Source of the DNA: Treponema denticola
Lineage (GTDB): Bacteria; Spirochaetota; Spirochaetia; Treponematales; Breznakiellaceae
Assembly (NCBI GenBank): GCA_020719845.1
Contig: DYPP01000005.1
Coordinates: 10,692 to 54,424, forward strand
Length of the DNA: 43,733 bases
Direction of reading: 5' to 3'
Shown piece after piece: positions 1 to 7,598 of the stretch (within the stretch, counting starts at the first letter, position 1; the number at the start of each line of letters is the position of its first letter). The notes beneath the pieces are model-generated. The model made no database searches. It saw only the letters and a program-made list of their open reading frames with translations, and was not told where the DNA came from. A program made the translations under genes and the position numbers.

Positions 1-546
1 AACGTGATTCCCCGCAAGGGCGTCCACGTGCTCCTGTCCGCCCTCGGCTTGCTCAGGAAAAACCGTCCCGACGTACCGGCCTGCCGGCTCGGCATCGCCG
101 GCAACGAAGCGGCCGATCCCGGCTATAGCCGCCGGCTCAAGCGCGCCGTCCGGCGCCTGAACCTGACCGCCCGGGTGGCCTGGCTGGGCGCCGTGCCGGA
201 CCAGGACCTGCCGGCGCTCTTTCAGGCTCATGATGTATTGGTGGTGCCTTCCCAGTGCGAGGGCTACGGCATCGTCTACGCCGAAGCCATGCGCTGCGGC
301 TTGCCCGTCGTCGCCGGCAGCTACGGCGGCGCGGCAGAGATCATCACCCCGGAAGAAAACGGTTATCTGCTGGACTGGGAGGACGCCGCCGGCTTGTCGG
401 CGCTGCTTGCCCGGCTGGCGACGGATCCGGCGCTGTTGGCAAGTATGAAAAAGGCCGCCCGCAAGCGGGCGGCCGAACTGGCGGGCTGGGATGAAAGCAT
501 GGCCGGCGCCGCTGATTTTTTGGAATCTATTTCCCGGCGCGGATGA
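1..546 (+). CDS. Glycosyltransferase family 4 (GT-B), C-terminal part
   Basis: This is the C-terminal half of a retaining GT-B glycosyltransferase. The reading frame is open from the first base, so the N-terminal acceptor domain lies outside the window. The visible part begins at a [12 protein letters not shown] segment, the usual start of the nucleotide-sugar-binding lobe. It then has [14 protein letters not shown], and the family hallmark E-x7-E in [12 protein letters not shown], followed by [16 protein letters not shown]. These residues bind the sugar nucleotide in GT4 enzymes. The enzyme would transfer a sugar to a lipid, polysaccharide or small acceptor at the cytoplasmic face, but donor and acceptor cannot be told. 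Its stop codon lies 20 bases inside the 3' end of the convergent aconitase gene. Confidence 0.88.
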   Translation, partial: NVIPRKGVHVLLSALGLLRKNRPDVPACRLGIAGNEAADPGYSRRLKRAVRRLNLTARVAWLGAVPDQDLPALFQAHDVLVVPSQCEGYGIVYAEAMRCGLPVVAGSYGGAAEIITPEENGYLLDWEDAAGLSALLARLATDPALLASMKKAARKRAAELAGWDESMAGAADFLESISRRG

Positions 547-2797
547 TGTTCAACGCCGAACCCGCCCTGAACCAGCGGATGTGCTCGGCGCTCATGGTGT
601 GCCGCGCCGCAAACCGGACTGCATTGCCGTCCTTTTTGGTCAGCACGCAATTCACGTCCTTGCCCGGCGCCAGGTCGGCCAGGTCCAGGATGGAAATCCG
701 GTCGTCTTCTTCGATCAGGTCGTATACCGCCGGATCGGCAAAGGTAAGCGCCAGCACGCCCTGCTTTTTGAGGTTGGCTTCGTGGATGCGGGCAAAGCTG
801 CGCACCAGGATGGCCTTGGCGCCCCGGTAGCGGGGTTCCATGGCGGCGTGTTCCCGGCTGCTGCCTTCCCCCCAGTTCTGGTCGCCCACGGCGATCCAGG
901 GCTGGTTGGCCTGGTGGTAATGCTTGGCGATGTCCGGAAAGGACTTTCTGGTGCCGTCCAGCTGGTCCTTGCCCCGGCCGACGGCGTCGTCGAAGGCGTT
1001 GACCGCGCCCAGGAAAAGGTTGCCGCAGATATTTTCCAGGTGGCCCCGGTACTTGAGCCAGGGTCCGGCCATGGAGATGTGGTCCGTGGTGCACTTGCCC
1101 TTGGCCTTGAGCAGGATGGGCAGGCGGATGAAGTCGTTGCCGTCCCAGGCCTCAAATGGCGCCAGCAGTTGCAGCCGGTCCGACGCGGGGGATACCTGCA
1201 CGCGGATGCCGCTGCCGTCCGCGGGCGGCGGGGTAAACGCGGGCTTGCCGGGGATGAAGCCCGCGGCGGGCAGTTCTTCGCCCTTCGGGACCGCCAGATG
1301 GACCGCTTGCCCCCGGTCGTTGATCAGGGTTCCGTTTAGCGGGTCAAAATCAAGGGTCCCCGCCAGGGCCAGGGCGATCACGGTTTCAGGCGAAGCGACA
1401 AAGGCCAGGGTGTTGGCCGAACCGTCGTTGCGTTTGGGAAAATTGCGGTTGTAGCTGCTGACGATGACGTTGGGTTGCGCCGTTTCGGCGGCGGACCGGT
1501 CCCACTGGCCGATGCAGGGTCCGCAGGCGTTGGCCAGCACCTCGGCGCCGGCCTGTTCGAATACGGACAGCAGACCGTCCCGTTCGATGGTGGCCCGGAT
1601 TTTTTCCGACCCCGGGGTGACTAAAAGAGGGGCCTTGAGCTTCAGGCCCTTGGCCAGGGCGTCCCGGAGAATGGACGCGGCCCGGGTGATGTCTTCGTAG
1701 GAAGAATTGGTGCACGAACCGATCAGCGCCGAGCTGATCGTCAAAGGCCAGCCCCTGGCTCGGGCTTCGGCGCCCAGGGCGGGGACTTCCCGGGCCAGAT
1801 CCGGCGTCTGGGGGCCGTTGATGTGCGGACGGAGCGTCGCTAGGTCGATCTCGATTACCCGGTCAAAGCAGCGGGCCGGGTCCGCCAGCACGTCGTCGTC
1901 CGCCCGCAGGTGGGGCGCGGCTTGGTCGGCCAGGGCGGCGATGGACTCCCGGCCGGTAGACGTCAGGTAGCGGCCCATGGCGGCGTCGTAGCCGAAAAGG
2001 GAACAGGTGGCGCCAATCTCGGCGCCCATGTTGCAGATGGTAGCCTTGCCCGTGCAGCTGAGCTGCTCCGCGCCGGGACCGAAGTATTCGATGATGGCCC
2101 CCGTGCCGCCCTTGACGGTCAGGATTTCCGCCACCTTGAGGATCACGTCCTTGGGCGCCGCCCAGCCGGAAAGCCTGCCCGTCAGGCGCACGCCGATCAG
2201 CTTGGGCCAGGCCATGTTGAAGGGGAAGCCGGTCATCACGTCCACCGCGTCGGCGCCGCCGACACCGATGGCCGCCATGCCCAGTCCGCCGGCGTTCGGC
2301 GTGTGGCTGTCGGTCCCGATGATCATGCCCCCGGGAAAGGCGTACTGTTCCAGCACCACCTGGTGGATGATGCCCGACCCGGGACCCCAGAAGCCGATGC
2401 CGTACTTGGCGGATACGGATTCCAGAAAATCGTAGACTTCCCGGTTCTCCTCGACGGCGCGCTGCAGGTCCGCGGCGGCACCCCGGCGGGCGGAAATCAG
2501 ATGGTCTCCGTGGACCGTAGTGGGCACCGCCACCCGGTCCAGACCGGCGGTCATGAACTGCAGCAGCGCCATCTGGCCCGTCGCGTCCTGCATGGCCACC
2601 CGGTCGGGACGAAAGTCGTGATATCCGGTAGTCGCGGCAAAGTCGCGGGCGGTCGCGCCGGCCAGGTGGTTGAACAGAATTTTTTCCGCCAGCGTCAGGG
2701 GGCGACCCAGTTTTTTTCTTCCCAGGGCGACTCGTTCATCTAAGGTAGAATAAACGGCTTGAATCAGTTCGATCGGGGTTTCCGTGGCTGCGGCCAT
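527..2797 (-). CDS. acn: Aconitate hydratase (aconitase)
   Basis: Interconverts citrate and isocitrate through cis-aconitate in the TCA cycle using a [4Fe-4S] cluster. At 756 residues it matches the mitochondrial-type aconitase length rather than the ~890-residue AcnA/IRP type. Visible motifs are [12 protein letters not shown] (70-81), HGDHLI (96-101), [14 protein letters not shown] (161-174), and the three cluster cysteines: C362 in [10 protein letters not shown], then C425 and C428 in ACGPCIGQW. The C-terminal swivel domain carries [20 protein letters not shown]. An AAGGAG ribosome site at 2804-2809 supports this start. It lies 69 bases downstream of the MFS gene on the same strand, so it may be read from the same transcript, although the functions do not match. 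The 3' ends of this gene and the glycosyltransferase overlap tail to tail. Confidence 0.96.
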   Translation of the reverse strand: MAAATETPIELIQAVYSTLDERVALGRKKLGRPLTLAEKILFNHLAGATARDFAATTGYHDFRPDRVAMQDATGQMALLQFMTAGLDRVAVPTTVHGDHLISARRGAAADLQRAVEENREVYDFLESVSAKYGIGFWGPGSGIIHQVVLEQYAFPGGMIIGTDSHTPNAGGLGMAAIGVGGADAVDVMTGFPFNMAWPKLIGVRLTGRLSGWAAPKDVILKVAEILTVKGGTGAIIEYFGPGAEQLSCTGKATICNMGAEIGATCSLFGYDAAMGRYLTSTGRESIAALADQAAPHLRADDDVLADPARCFDRVIEIDLATLRPHINGPQTPDLAREVPALGAEARARGWPLTISSALIGSCTNSSYEDITRAASILRDALAKGLKLKAPLLVTPGSEKIRATIERDGLLSVFEQAGAEVLANACGPCIGQWDRSAAETAQPNVIVSSYNRNFPKRNDGSANTLAFVASPETVIALALAGTLDFDPLNGTLINDRGQAVHLAVPKGEELPAAGFIPGKPAFTPPPADGSGIRVQVSPASDRLQLLAPFEAWDGNDFIRLPILLKAKGKCTTDHISMAGPWLKYRGHLENICGNLFLGAVNAFDDAVGRGKDQLDGTRKSFPDIAKHYHQANQPWIAVGDQNWGEGSSREHAAMEPRYRGAKAILVRSFARIHEANLKKQGVLALTFADPAVYDLIEEDDRISILDLADLAPGKDVNCVLTKKDGNAVRFAARHTMSAEHIRWFRAGSALNIIRAGK

Positions 2798-2866
2798 AGA
2801 CGGCTCCTTGGTAAAAGTCGGTGCGGTTTCTGGGTCGGTATCATAGTATGGCCATGGGGGAGGCGT

Positions 2867-4126
2867 CTACGACTCAGTGTCCGCCGGGTCGGCGATGGCG
2901 GACCGGGTGCGGTTCTTCAAAAAGGAGGAGCAGTCCACCGCCGCCACCGCCACCAGGAACAGCGCAGCCAGGCGGAACATCCAGTGGATGTGGTCGGCCA
3001 GCGCCGTGGCCAGGAGGCCGCCCGCCAGGTAGCCCAGGGGGATGCTGCCCGTGGCGGCCGCCTCAACCGCGCCCTGGCGGCGGGCGGCGCTGCCGGGTTC
3101 CCCCAGTCGGTACACCAGGTGCAGGGTGACGATGTGCAGATAGCCGGCTGCCATGCCGGACAAGAAAAGCAAAGCCAGCAGCGGCCAGATGAACGGGGAA
3201 GCCAGAAAGCTGGCCGCGAAGGCGGCGCCGGCGGCGAGGACCAGGCTGGACCGGGCCAGTGCGGCTTGCCGGGATGGGGGCCAACGACTGCCGGGGCCGC
3301 TCATGAACAGGGTGGAAAGGATGCTGCCCGCCAAAAGGGCGGCCAGGCACAGTCCCAGGTACTCGGCGTCCAACCCCAGGCGGACTTTGAGGAAAGTGGG
3401 CAGGCTGACCACCATGAAGGCGGCGCTGACCTGAAAAGCCAGGTACAGCGACAGGGGTGCGCCGTGTCTGCCCGCTTCCTGCAGTTCCTTGTAAAGCTCT
3501 CCCAGGCTGGTTAGCGCGGACTTCTTCACTGCCGGGTCAGCCTTGATCGTCCCCGGATCGCGCCGGGCGGGTTTGATCAAAAGAATTTCCGAAAGTCCGC
3601 TCAGCATGAACATGAACCCGTTGGCGTAGAGCAGCGGCACCAGACCGTAGCGCAGGCTTAAAAGACCGCCCAAAGCCTGACCGGCCAGGCTGGCCAGGTG
3701 GCCGCCGGCGGTGCGCAGGCTCAGCAGATCCAGGCGATATCGGCGGCGGCGCTGCAGATCAAGGCTCAGGCTGATGATGGCCGGGGTAAAGAGGGCCTGC
3801 ATGGCCGCGTTGGCCAACACCAGCGGCAGGATGATGGGCATCAGGGCGGAGGTGCCGTACCGGGAAAGGGCAAGACCCGCGGCCATCAGGAAAACAGAGC
3901 GCACCAGATCGGTACCGGTGATGATCCCGCCGCGGTTGATCCGGTCGGCCAAGCTTCCGCCGTAGATGCTCAGCAAGAATACCGGCAGATAGGCTGAAGC
4001 CTGGATCAGGCCGATGTTGAGCGGTCCCGGGGCGTAGCGGGCCGCGGCTATCAGCAGGGCTACCAGATAGACGCTGTTGCCGAAGCCGGTAACCACGTTG
4101 CCCAGGACGATGACCACTGCGGTCAT
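2867..4126 (-). CDS. MFS transporter
   Basis: A 419-residue integral membrane protein of the major facilitator superfamily with about 10-12 hydrophobic segments. The loop after the second helix reads GGSLADRINRGGII, a variant of the MFS A-motif GxLaDrxGrr, followed by RSVFLMAAGLAL. The second half begins after a charged cytoplasmic loop (ARRDPGTIKADPAVKKSALTSLGELYKEL). The general fold resembles MFS_3/EntS-like exporters. No substrate can be assigned. Its ATG is separated from the stop of the upstream sulfatase-like gene by a single base, so the two are probably translationally coupled. That links it to the CDP-alcohol transferase/sulfatase group. Confidence 0.85.
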   Translation of the reverse strand: MTAVVIVLGNVVTGFGNSVYLVALLIAAARYAPGPLNIGLIQASAYLPVFLLSIYGGSLADRINRGGIITGTDLVRSVFLMAAGLALSRYGTSALMPIILPLVLANAAMQALFTPAIISLSLDLQRRRRYRLDLLSLRTAGGHLASLAGQALGGLLSLRYGLVPLLYANGFMFMLSGLSEILLIKPARRDPGTIKADPAVKKSALTSLGELYKELQEAGRHGAPLSLYLAFQVSAAFMVVSLPTFLKVRLGLDAEYLGLCLAALLAGSILSTLFMSGPGSRWPPSRQAALARSSLVLAAGAAFAASFLASPFIWPLLALLFLSGMAAGYLHIVTLHLVYRLGEPGSAARRQGAVEAAATGSIPLGYLAGGLLATALADHIHWMFRLAALFLVAVAAVDCSSFLKNRTRSAIADPADTES

Positions 4127-4127
4127 G

Positions 4128-5747
4128 CTACTGCTCCGTCATGGCCAGCGTCTCCAGCAAGGACGCTATGCGGTTCATGTCCGGCGCGGCCGGGTCCGGG
4201 TGGGGTTCAAAACCAGGAATCAGCTTCCGTTCGGCCAGCACGGCGGCGAGATCTTCGGTATACAGATTCCGGGGTAGGATCAGATGGAAGGGCACCTGGT
4301 AATCCGCGCCGGCGTGGCTGACGGGTTTGCGCGGCTGGTGGTCGCCGACGATGAGTCCCAGGTTCAAGCCCTGCAGCCGGCGGGTAAAAAGTCCGACCGA
4401 GGATCGCAGGGAATAGTTGATGCCCGCCAGGTAGCCTTCGGCCAGTTCGGTTCCCCCGAGCCAGTTGTTCTCAAAACGCCGCAGCGCGCCTTCATCTTCG
4501 AACTCAAGGCCTGCTCGGGTAAAATCCCAGGCTTCCCGGTAGACGGGTATGACTTCAAAGGGTACGTGGGAACTGACCAGCAGGTACAGGGCAAAATCCT
4601 TTTGGTCGGGGAGCAGCGCCGTCCGGGCTGCGTAATCCAGCAGGTACTGGTCGGGCAAGGCGCCGAAGCTGATGAAGGGTCCGGTGTACTCAAAGTCGTA
4701 GCGCAGCAGGTAGCGGTCAAAGGGGTACGCCCATCGCCATTCTTCCGGGGCGGTCCGGGTTCCGGGAGCCGCGTAGACGCGGTGGTAGCCCAACCCGCCA
4801 GCCAAGGCCAGCAGCCGGGCGGGCTCTTCGCCCGCGGCCAGGCGGTCGTAGGTCAGCTGGTCGGCGATCTGTATTCCCGTGAGCAGGGTGGCGTCCGCCA
4901 GCCAGCTCCGGCCGCCGAAAGCCGGGGATTGCACCGTGCCGGAAAGCACCGTGTAGCCTGCGCCCGCCAATTCCCGTTCAAGCTCGGCGTACAGGGTCTG
5001 CATGGGTCGGTGGTATTCGGGGCGTTGCAGCAGGGTAGCGCCGTAGGATTCCACCACGATCAGGTGCAGGTCCGCGTCCCGCAACCCCGGAGTTGGGGCT
5101 GCGGCCGGGGACCGGTCCGACGCCGATCCGGTTGGTGCTTGCCCCGCGTCCGGCGGGGCGGCTTGCGCCGGCGGCTCCCGGACCCGCAGCGTGCGGTACG
5201 CGTCCCGGGCGACGCGGATCAGCGGCGATTGCCCGGGCAGGATCAAAATCAGCAGCGCCCCGGCGAGCGCCAGCACGCCGTTGGTCCCCGGAAAACGCCG
5301 GGAATGGGCGTCTGCTCGGCGGCGGTAAGTGCGTTGCAGCGCCCAGACGACCCCCCGGGCGAGCGAACCGAGAAAAAGCGTTGCCAGGCTGACCGAAACC
5401 CAGCGCAGCACACTGTCCGAAACGGGGAGAGTAGGCGCCAGCAAACGGACCAGGCCGGGAATCAAGGCCAGATCGGTCCAGGGATTGAAGCGCTGCAGGT
5501 AAAAAAGGCGATAAAAAAATTCGCCGGCGTTGAAGGCCAGCAGCACGGCTACGAGCAGGGTCAAGGCGAAGCTTTGCAGCCCCGCCGCGATCCGGGTATT
5601 CCGGTCGACGTCCAGCAGGAGGCGGATAAAAAAGAGTTCCCCCAGGGGCACCAAAAACAACCAGGCCGAGGCGTCCGGCAGGGCCAACAGTCGGTGGGCG
5701 CCGAAGGCCAGCTGCAGGATCAGCAGTCGCAGCAGCTCAGGAATCAT
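4128..5747 (-). CDS. Membrane-anchored sulfatase/LTA-synthase-like (alkaline phosphatase superfamily) enzyme
   Basis: A 539-residue protein with four or five N-terminal membrane segments (roughly 5-25, 28-45, 55-78, 115-135, 155-172). A Pro/Ala-rich linker (190-222) joins them to an extracytoplasmic catalytic domain. The domain starts with LHLIVVESYG (228-236), where the Glu is the usual first metal ligand. It has SPAFGGRSWLADATLLTG (274-291), where a Ser/Thr nucleophile is expected, and near the end GDHQPRK, the D-H metal pair. This order matches LtaS, OpgB and EptA-like transferases and sulfatases. Likely roles are transfer or hydrolysis of phosphoglycerol, phosphoethanolamine or sulfate on an envelope glycan or lipid. 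The first 11 bases overlap the CDP-alcohol transferase gene, which suggests work on a product of that enzyme. Substrate unknown. Confidence 0.75.
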   Translation of the reverse strand: MIPELLRLLILQLAFGAHRLLALPDASAWLFLVPLGELFFIRLLLDVDRNTRIAAGLQSFALTLLVAVLLAFNAGEFFYRLFYLQRFNPWTDLALIPGLVRLLAPTLPVSDSVLRWVSVSLATLFLGSLARGVVWALQRTYRRRADAHSRRFPGTNGVLALAGALLILILPGQSPLIRVARDAYRTLRVREPPAQAAPPDAGQAPTGSASDRSPAAAPTPGLRDADLHLIVVESYGATLLQRPEYHRPMQTLYAELERELAGAGYTVLSGTVQSPAFGGRSWLADATLLTGIQIADQLTYDRLAAGEEPARLLALAGGLGYHRVYAAPGTRTAPEEWRWAYPFDRYLLRYDFEYTGPFISFGALPDQYLLDYAARTALLPDQKDFALYLLVSSHVPFEVIPVYREAWDFTRAGLEFEDEGALRRFENNWLGGTELAEGYLAGINYSLRSSVGLFTRRLQGLNLGLIVGDHQPRKPVSHAGADYQVPFHLILPRNLYTEDLAAVLAERKLIPGFEPHPDPAAPDMNRIASLLETLAMTEQ

Positions 5748-6567
5748 GGCCCAACCCGACCAGAGCCAGCCGCAGGCGGGCCGCTGTTTCCAGCAAAAAA
5801 CTCAGCGTGATCAGGACGCTGACCAACGTAAGCGCCGGTCCGTGCAAGAGCGCTCCGAGTTTTGCCGGAAGTCCGTAGGCGTACGCCAGCCAGGCCAGGG
5901 CGATCCAGACCTGGAACAGCGCCGCGGCGATTTTGGAATACCGGCGGTACCAAACCGGAAACGCCGGTGCCGTGGGCACCAAGGCGAATAAAAGTCCGAA
6001 GCCGTAGCGGGCGGCCGCGGGGATCAACAGCAGGGCGGACGCCTGGCCCAGGGCCACCAGGGCCCAGCCGGCCAGCAAAAGGGCCAGCGCGTCGCTTTCG
6101 GCGTCGAATCCCGGACCCAGGCGGGCGGCGTACGAAGTTCCCGACGCTGCGGGCGATTCCCGACGGGCGAGCGCGCCGTCCAGCGCGTCGAGCAGGAACC
6201 CGGCGGCGATCAGCAGCGATCCCGAGGGGACGCCGGAAATGGACAGGGCGATGCCGGCCAGCACCAGCGGCAGCCGGAGGGCGGTAACAATATTGGCCGG
6301 CCGGGACAGAAAATGCCGCAAAAAGGCGGACGCCGGGCGCAGCTTGCCCAGCCCCCGGGGAACCGCGGCGTTCCCAACGACTTCCGGGCGAGCCAGAAGG
6401 TACACGCCGCGCCAGAGCAGAAACAACCCGGCCGGCGCGGCGGCCAAAAAGAAAGCGCCGACCTCCGCTGGGGGCGGCGGGAAAAAGTACGTACCCGTGA
6501 CGAACACGAGCACGATAACGGAAACCGGGGCCAACCAGGCATAAAACGTACGGTTCACCACTTTCAT
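5737..6567 (-). CDS. CDP-alcohol phosphatidyltransferase family membrane protein
   Basis: A 276-residue polytopic membrane protein. It carries RPANIVTALRLP (89-100) and then the catalytic signature of the CDP-OH-P family: D127-A-L-D130-G-A-L-A-R135, followed by G151-P-G-F-D155-A-E-S-D159. All four metal-binding aspartates are present. The family consensus has about 8 residues between AR and the next Gly, but here there are 15 (136-150), so the loop is enlarged. These enzymes condense a CDP-activated lipid with an alcohol such as glycerol 3-phosphate, serine or inositol. The acceptor cannot be read from sequence. An extra N-terminal two-helix segment (about 10-58) precedes the core. It is the first gene of a minus-strand group with the sulfatase-like gene (11-base overlap). 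The ATG follows a promoter directly, with no clear Shine-Dalgarno. Confidence 0.82.
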   Translation of the reverse strand: MKVVNRTFYAWLAPVSVIVLVFVTGTYFFPPPPAEVGAFFLAAAPAGLFLLWRGVYLLARPEVVGNAAVPRGLGKLRPASAFLRHFLSRPANIVTALRLPLVLAGIALSISGVPSGSLLIAAGFLLDALDGALARRESPAASGTSYAARLGPGFDAESDALALLLAGWALVALGQASALLLIPAAARYGFGLLFALVPTAPAFPVWYRRYSKIAAALFQVWIALAWLAYAYGLPAKLGALLHGPALTLVSVLITLSFLLETAARLRLALVGLGHDS

Positions 6568-6604
6568 TGACTACCAATATATGAGGGACGCCGTGGGTAA
6601 ACAA
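6568..6604 (-). promoter_or_regulatory. Sigma-70 promoter for the CDP-alcohol transferase group, near-leaderless
   Basis: Reading the minus strand: TTGTTT (6604-6599), a 17-base spacer, TATATT (6581-6576), then only 8 bases to the ATG at 6567. No AGGAG-like site lies in those 8 bases. Transcription starting 6-7 bases after the -10 would give an mRNA with virtually no leader. Confidence 0.55.
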
Positions 6605-6653
6605 TATAATAAGGCAGCGGTCCCGGGTTTTTGTTTTGCCGATCCGCTATAAT
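6605..6653 (+). promoter_or_regulatory. Two TATAAT -10 boxes ahead of the methyltransferase gene
   Basis: Perfect TATAAT hexamers occur at 6605-6610 and 6648-6653. The second lies 10 bases before the ATG at 6664, so its transcript would start about 3-4 bases before the ATG. A convincing -35 box is not visible for it (GGTTTT/GGGTTT is the best at that spacing). The first is within the divergent promoter zone. Either could serve this gene. Confidence 0.4.
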
Positions 6654-6663
6654 CAGCGATAGC

Positions 6664-7521
6664 ATGTCTACTCTACAAACCCGCCCTCCGGCAGACGGCG
6701 CGGCTACGGGGTCCGCGGACACCGCCGCGTACTATGATAAAAACACCGCGTTGTTCATCCGCACCCAAAAGGCGCTGGCCGCAGATACCATCCATCGGGC
6801 TTTGTACGCGCCGGGGGTGCGGAATCGGCAGCAGGCACTCCAGTACTGTCACACGCTGATTCTGGAAGAAATGGGCCGGGAAGACACCCGGCGGGTGCTG
6901 GATCTGGGTTGCGGCGTGGGGGCGACGATCCGGTTCCTGCGCGCACGGCGCCCGGACGTTGAGTACCGGGGGCTGACCGTTTCCGCGGTGCAGCGGAACA
7001 TCGCCGCGCAGGAGGGCCTGCCGGTGGAGCTGGGGGATTACCATCAAGAGGAATGGTTCCGCGAGCAGCGCCCCTTCGACCTGGTCTACGCCGTCGAGAG
7101 CCTGCAGCACGCCCGGGACCTGGATACCGTCCTGGCCAACGTGGCTCATGCGTGCCCGACGGCCGGCCGACTGTTGGTGATCGACGATTTTCAAAGCGAC
7201 GTCGCCCTGTCGGGGCGCTACCAACGGCTGCAGGACCGCTTCCGGCGCGGCTGGCACGCCCACGGGTATCGCCGTCGGGACGAGTTCATCCGCGCCGCGG
7301 AAGCCGCCGGGTTTGGACTGCAGCGGGACCAGGATTTAAGCGCCTACATGCGTTCCCGGCGGATTTTCAACCTGTTCCTCTACCTGCTGTTGTCTCCCCT
7401 GGGGCAGCTGAAAAAAACGCCGGCCTTCGCCGAAAACCTGCTGGGCGGCAACGCCCTGCTCCGGCTTCAGGACCTGGGGCTCAGTACCTACCGGCTGATG
7501 GTGTTCGAAAAAACTTTGTAA
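6664..7521 (+). CDS. SAM-dependent class I methyltransferase
   Basis: A 285-residue methyltransferase with motif I VLDLGCGVGATIRFL (78-92), the AdoMet-binding glycine loop. A post-I acidic region (VEYRGLTVS) and motif IV (FDLVYAVESLQHA) follow. The Gln-His pair after motif IV and the later LLVIDDF strand resemble the UbiE/tocopherol/geranyl-diphosphate methyltransferase branch acting on small lipophilic substrates, but the substrate is unknown. I place the start at the ATG at 6664. A TTG 33 bases upstream (6631) is in frame but lies inside the promoter region. No ribosome site precedes the ATG, which fits the nearby -10 box and a leaderless message. The gene is divergent from the CDP-alcohol transferase and is followed by glgP after 77 bases. 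Confidence 0.8.
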   Translation: MSTLQTRPPADGAATGSADTAAYYDKNTALFIRTQKALAADTIHRALYAPGVRNRQQALQYCHTLILEEMGREDTRRVLDLGCGVGATIRFLRARRPDVEYRGLTVSAVQRNIAAQEGLPVELGDYHQEEWFREQRPFDLVYAVESLQHARDLDTVLANVAHACPTAGRLLVIDDFQSDVALSGRYQRLQDRFRRGWHAHGYRRRDEFIRAAEAAGFGLQRDQDLSAYMRSRRIFNLFLYLLLSPLGQLKKTPAFAENLLGGNALLRLQDLGLSTYRLMVFEKTL

Positions 7522-7544
7522 TATTTCTCAAGAAAGATTATAAA
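7516..7544 (+). promoter_or_regulatory. Promoter for glgP
   Basis: TTGTAA at 7516-7521 overlaps the methyltransferase stop codon. A 17-base spacer and TATAAA at 7539-7544 follow. The expected leader of about 48 bases contains a small hairpin (CCGGG 7569-7573 pairing with CCCGG 7582-7586) just ahead of the purine-rich ribosome site GGAAAGGTGG. This gives glgP its own promoter, independent of the upstream gene. Confidence 0.55.
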
Positions 7545-7598
7545 TAACGAATAATTCTGTCGGGATGTCCGGGCTGTCGCTCCCGGAAAGGTGGAAAA

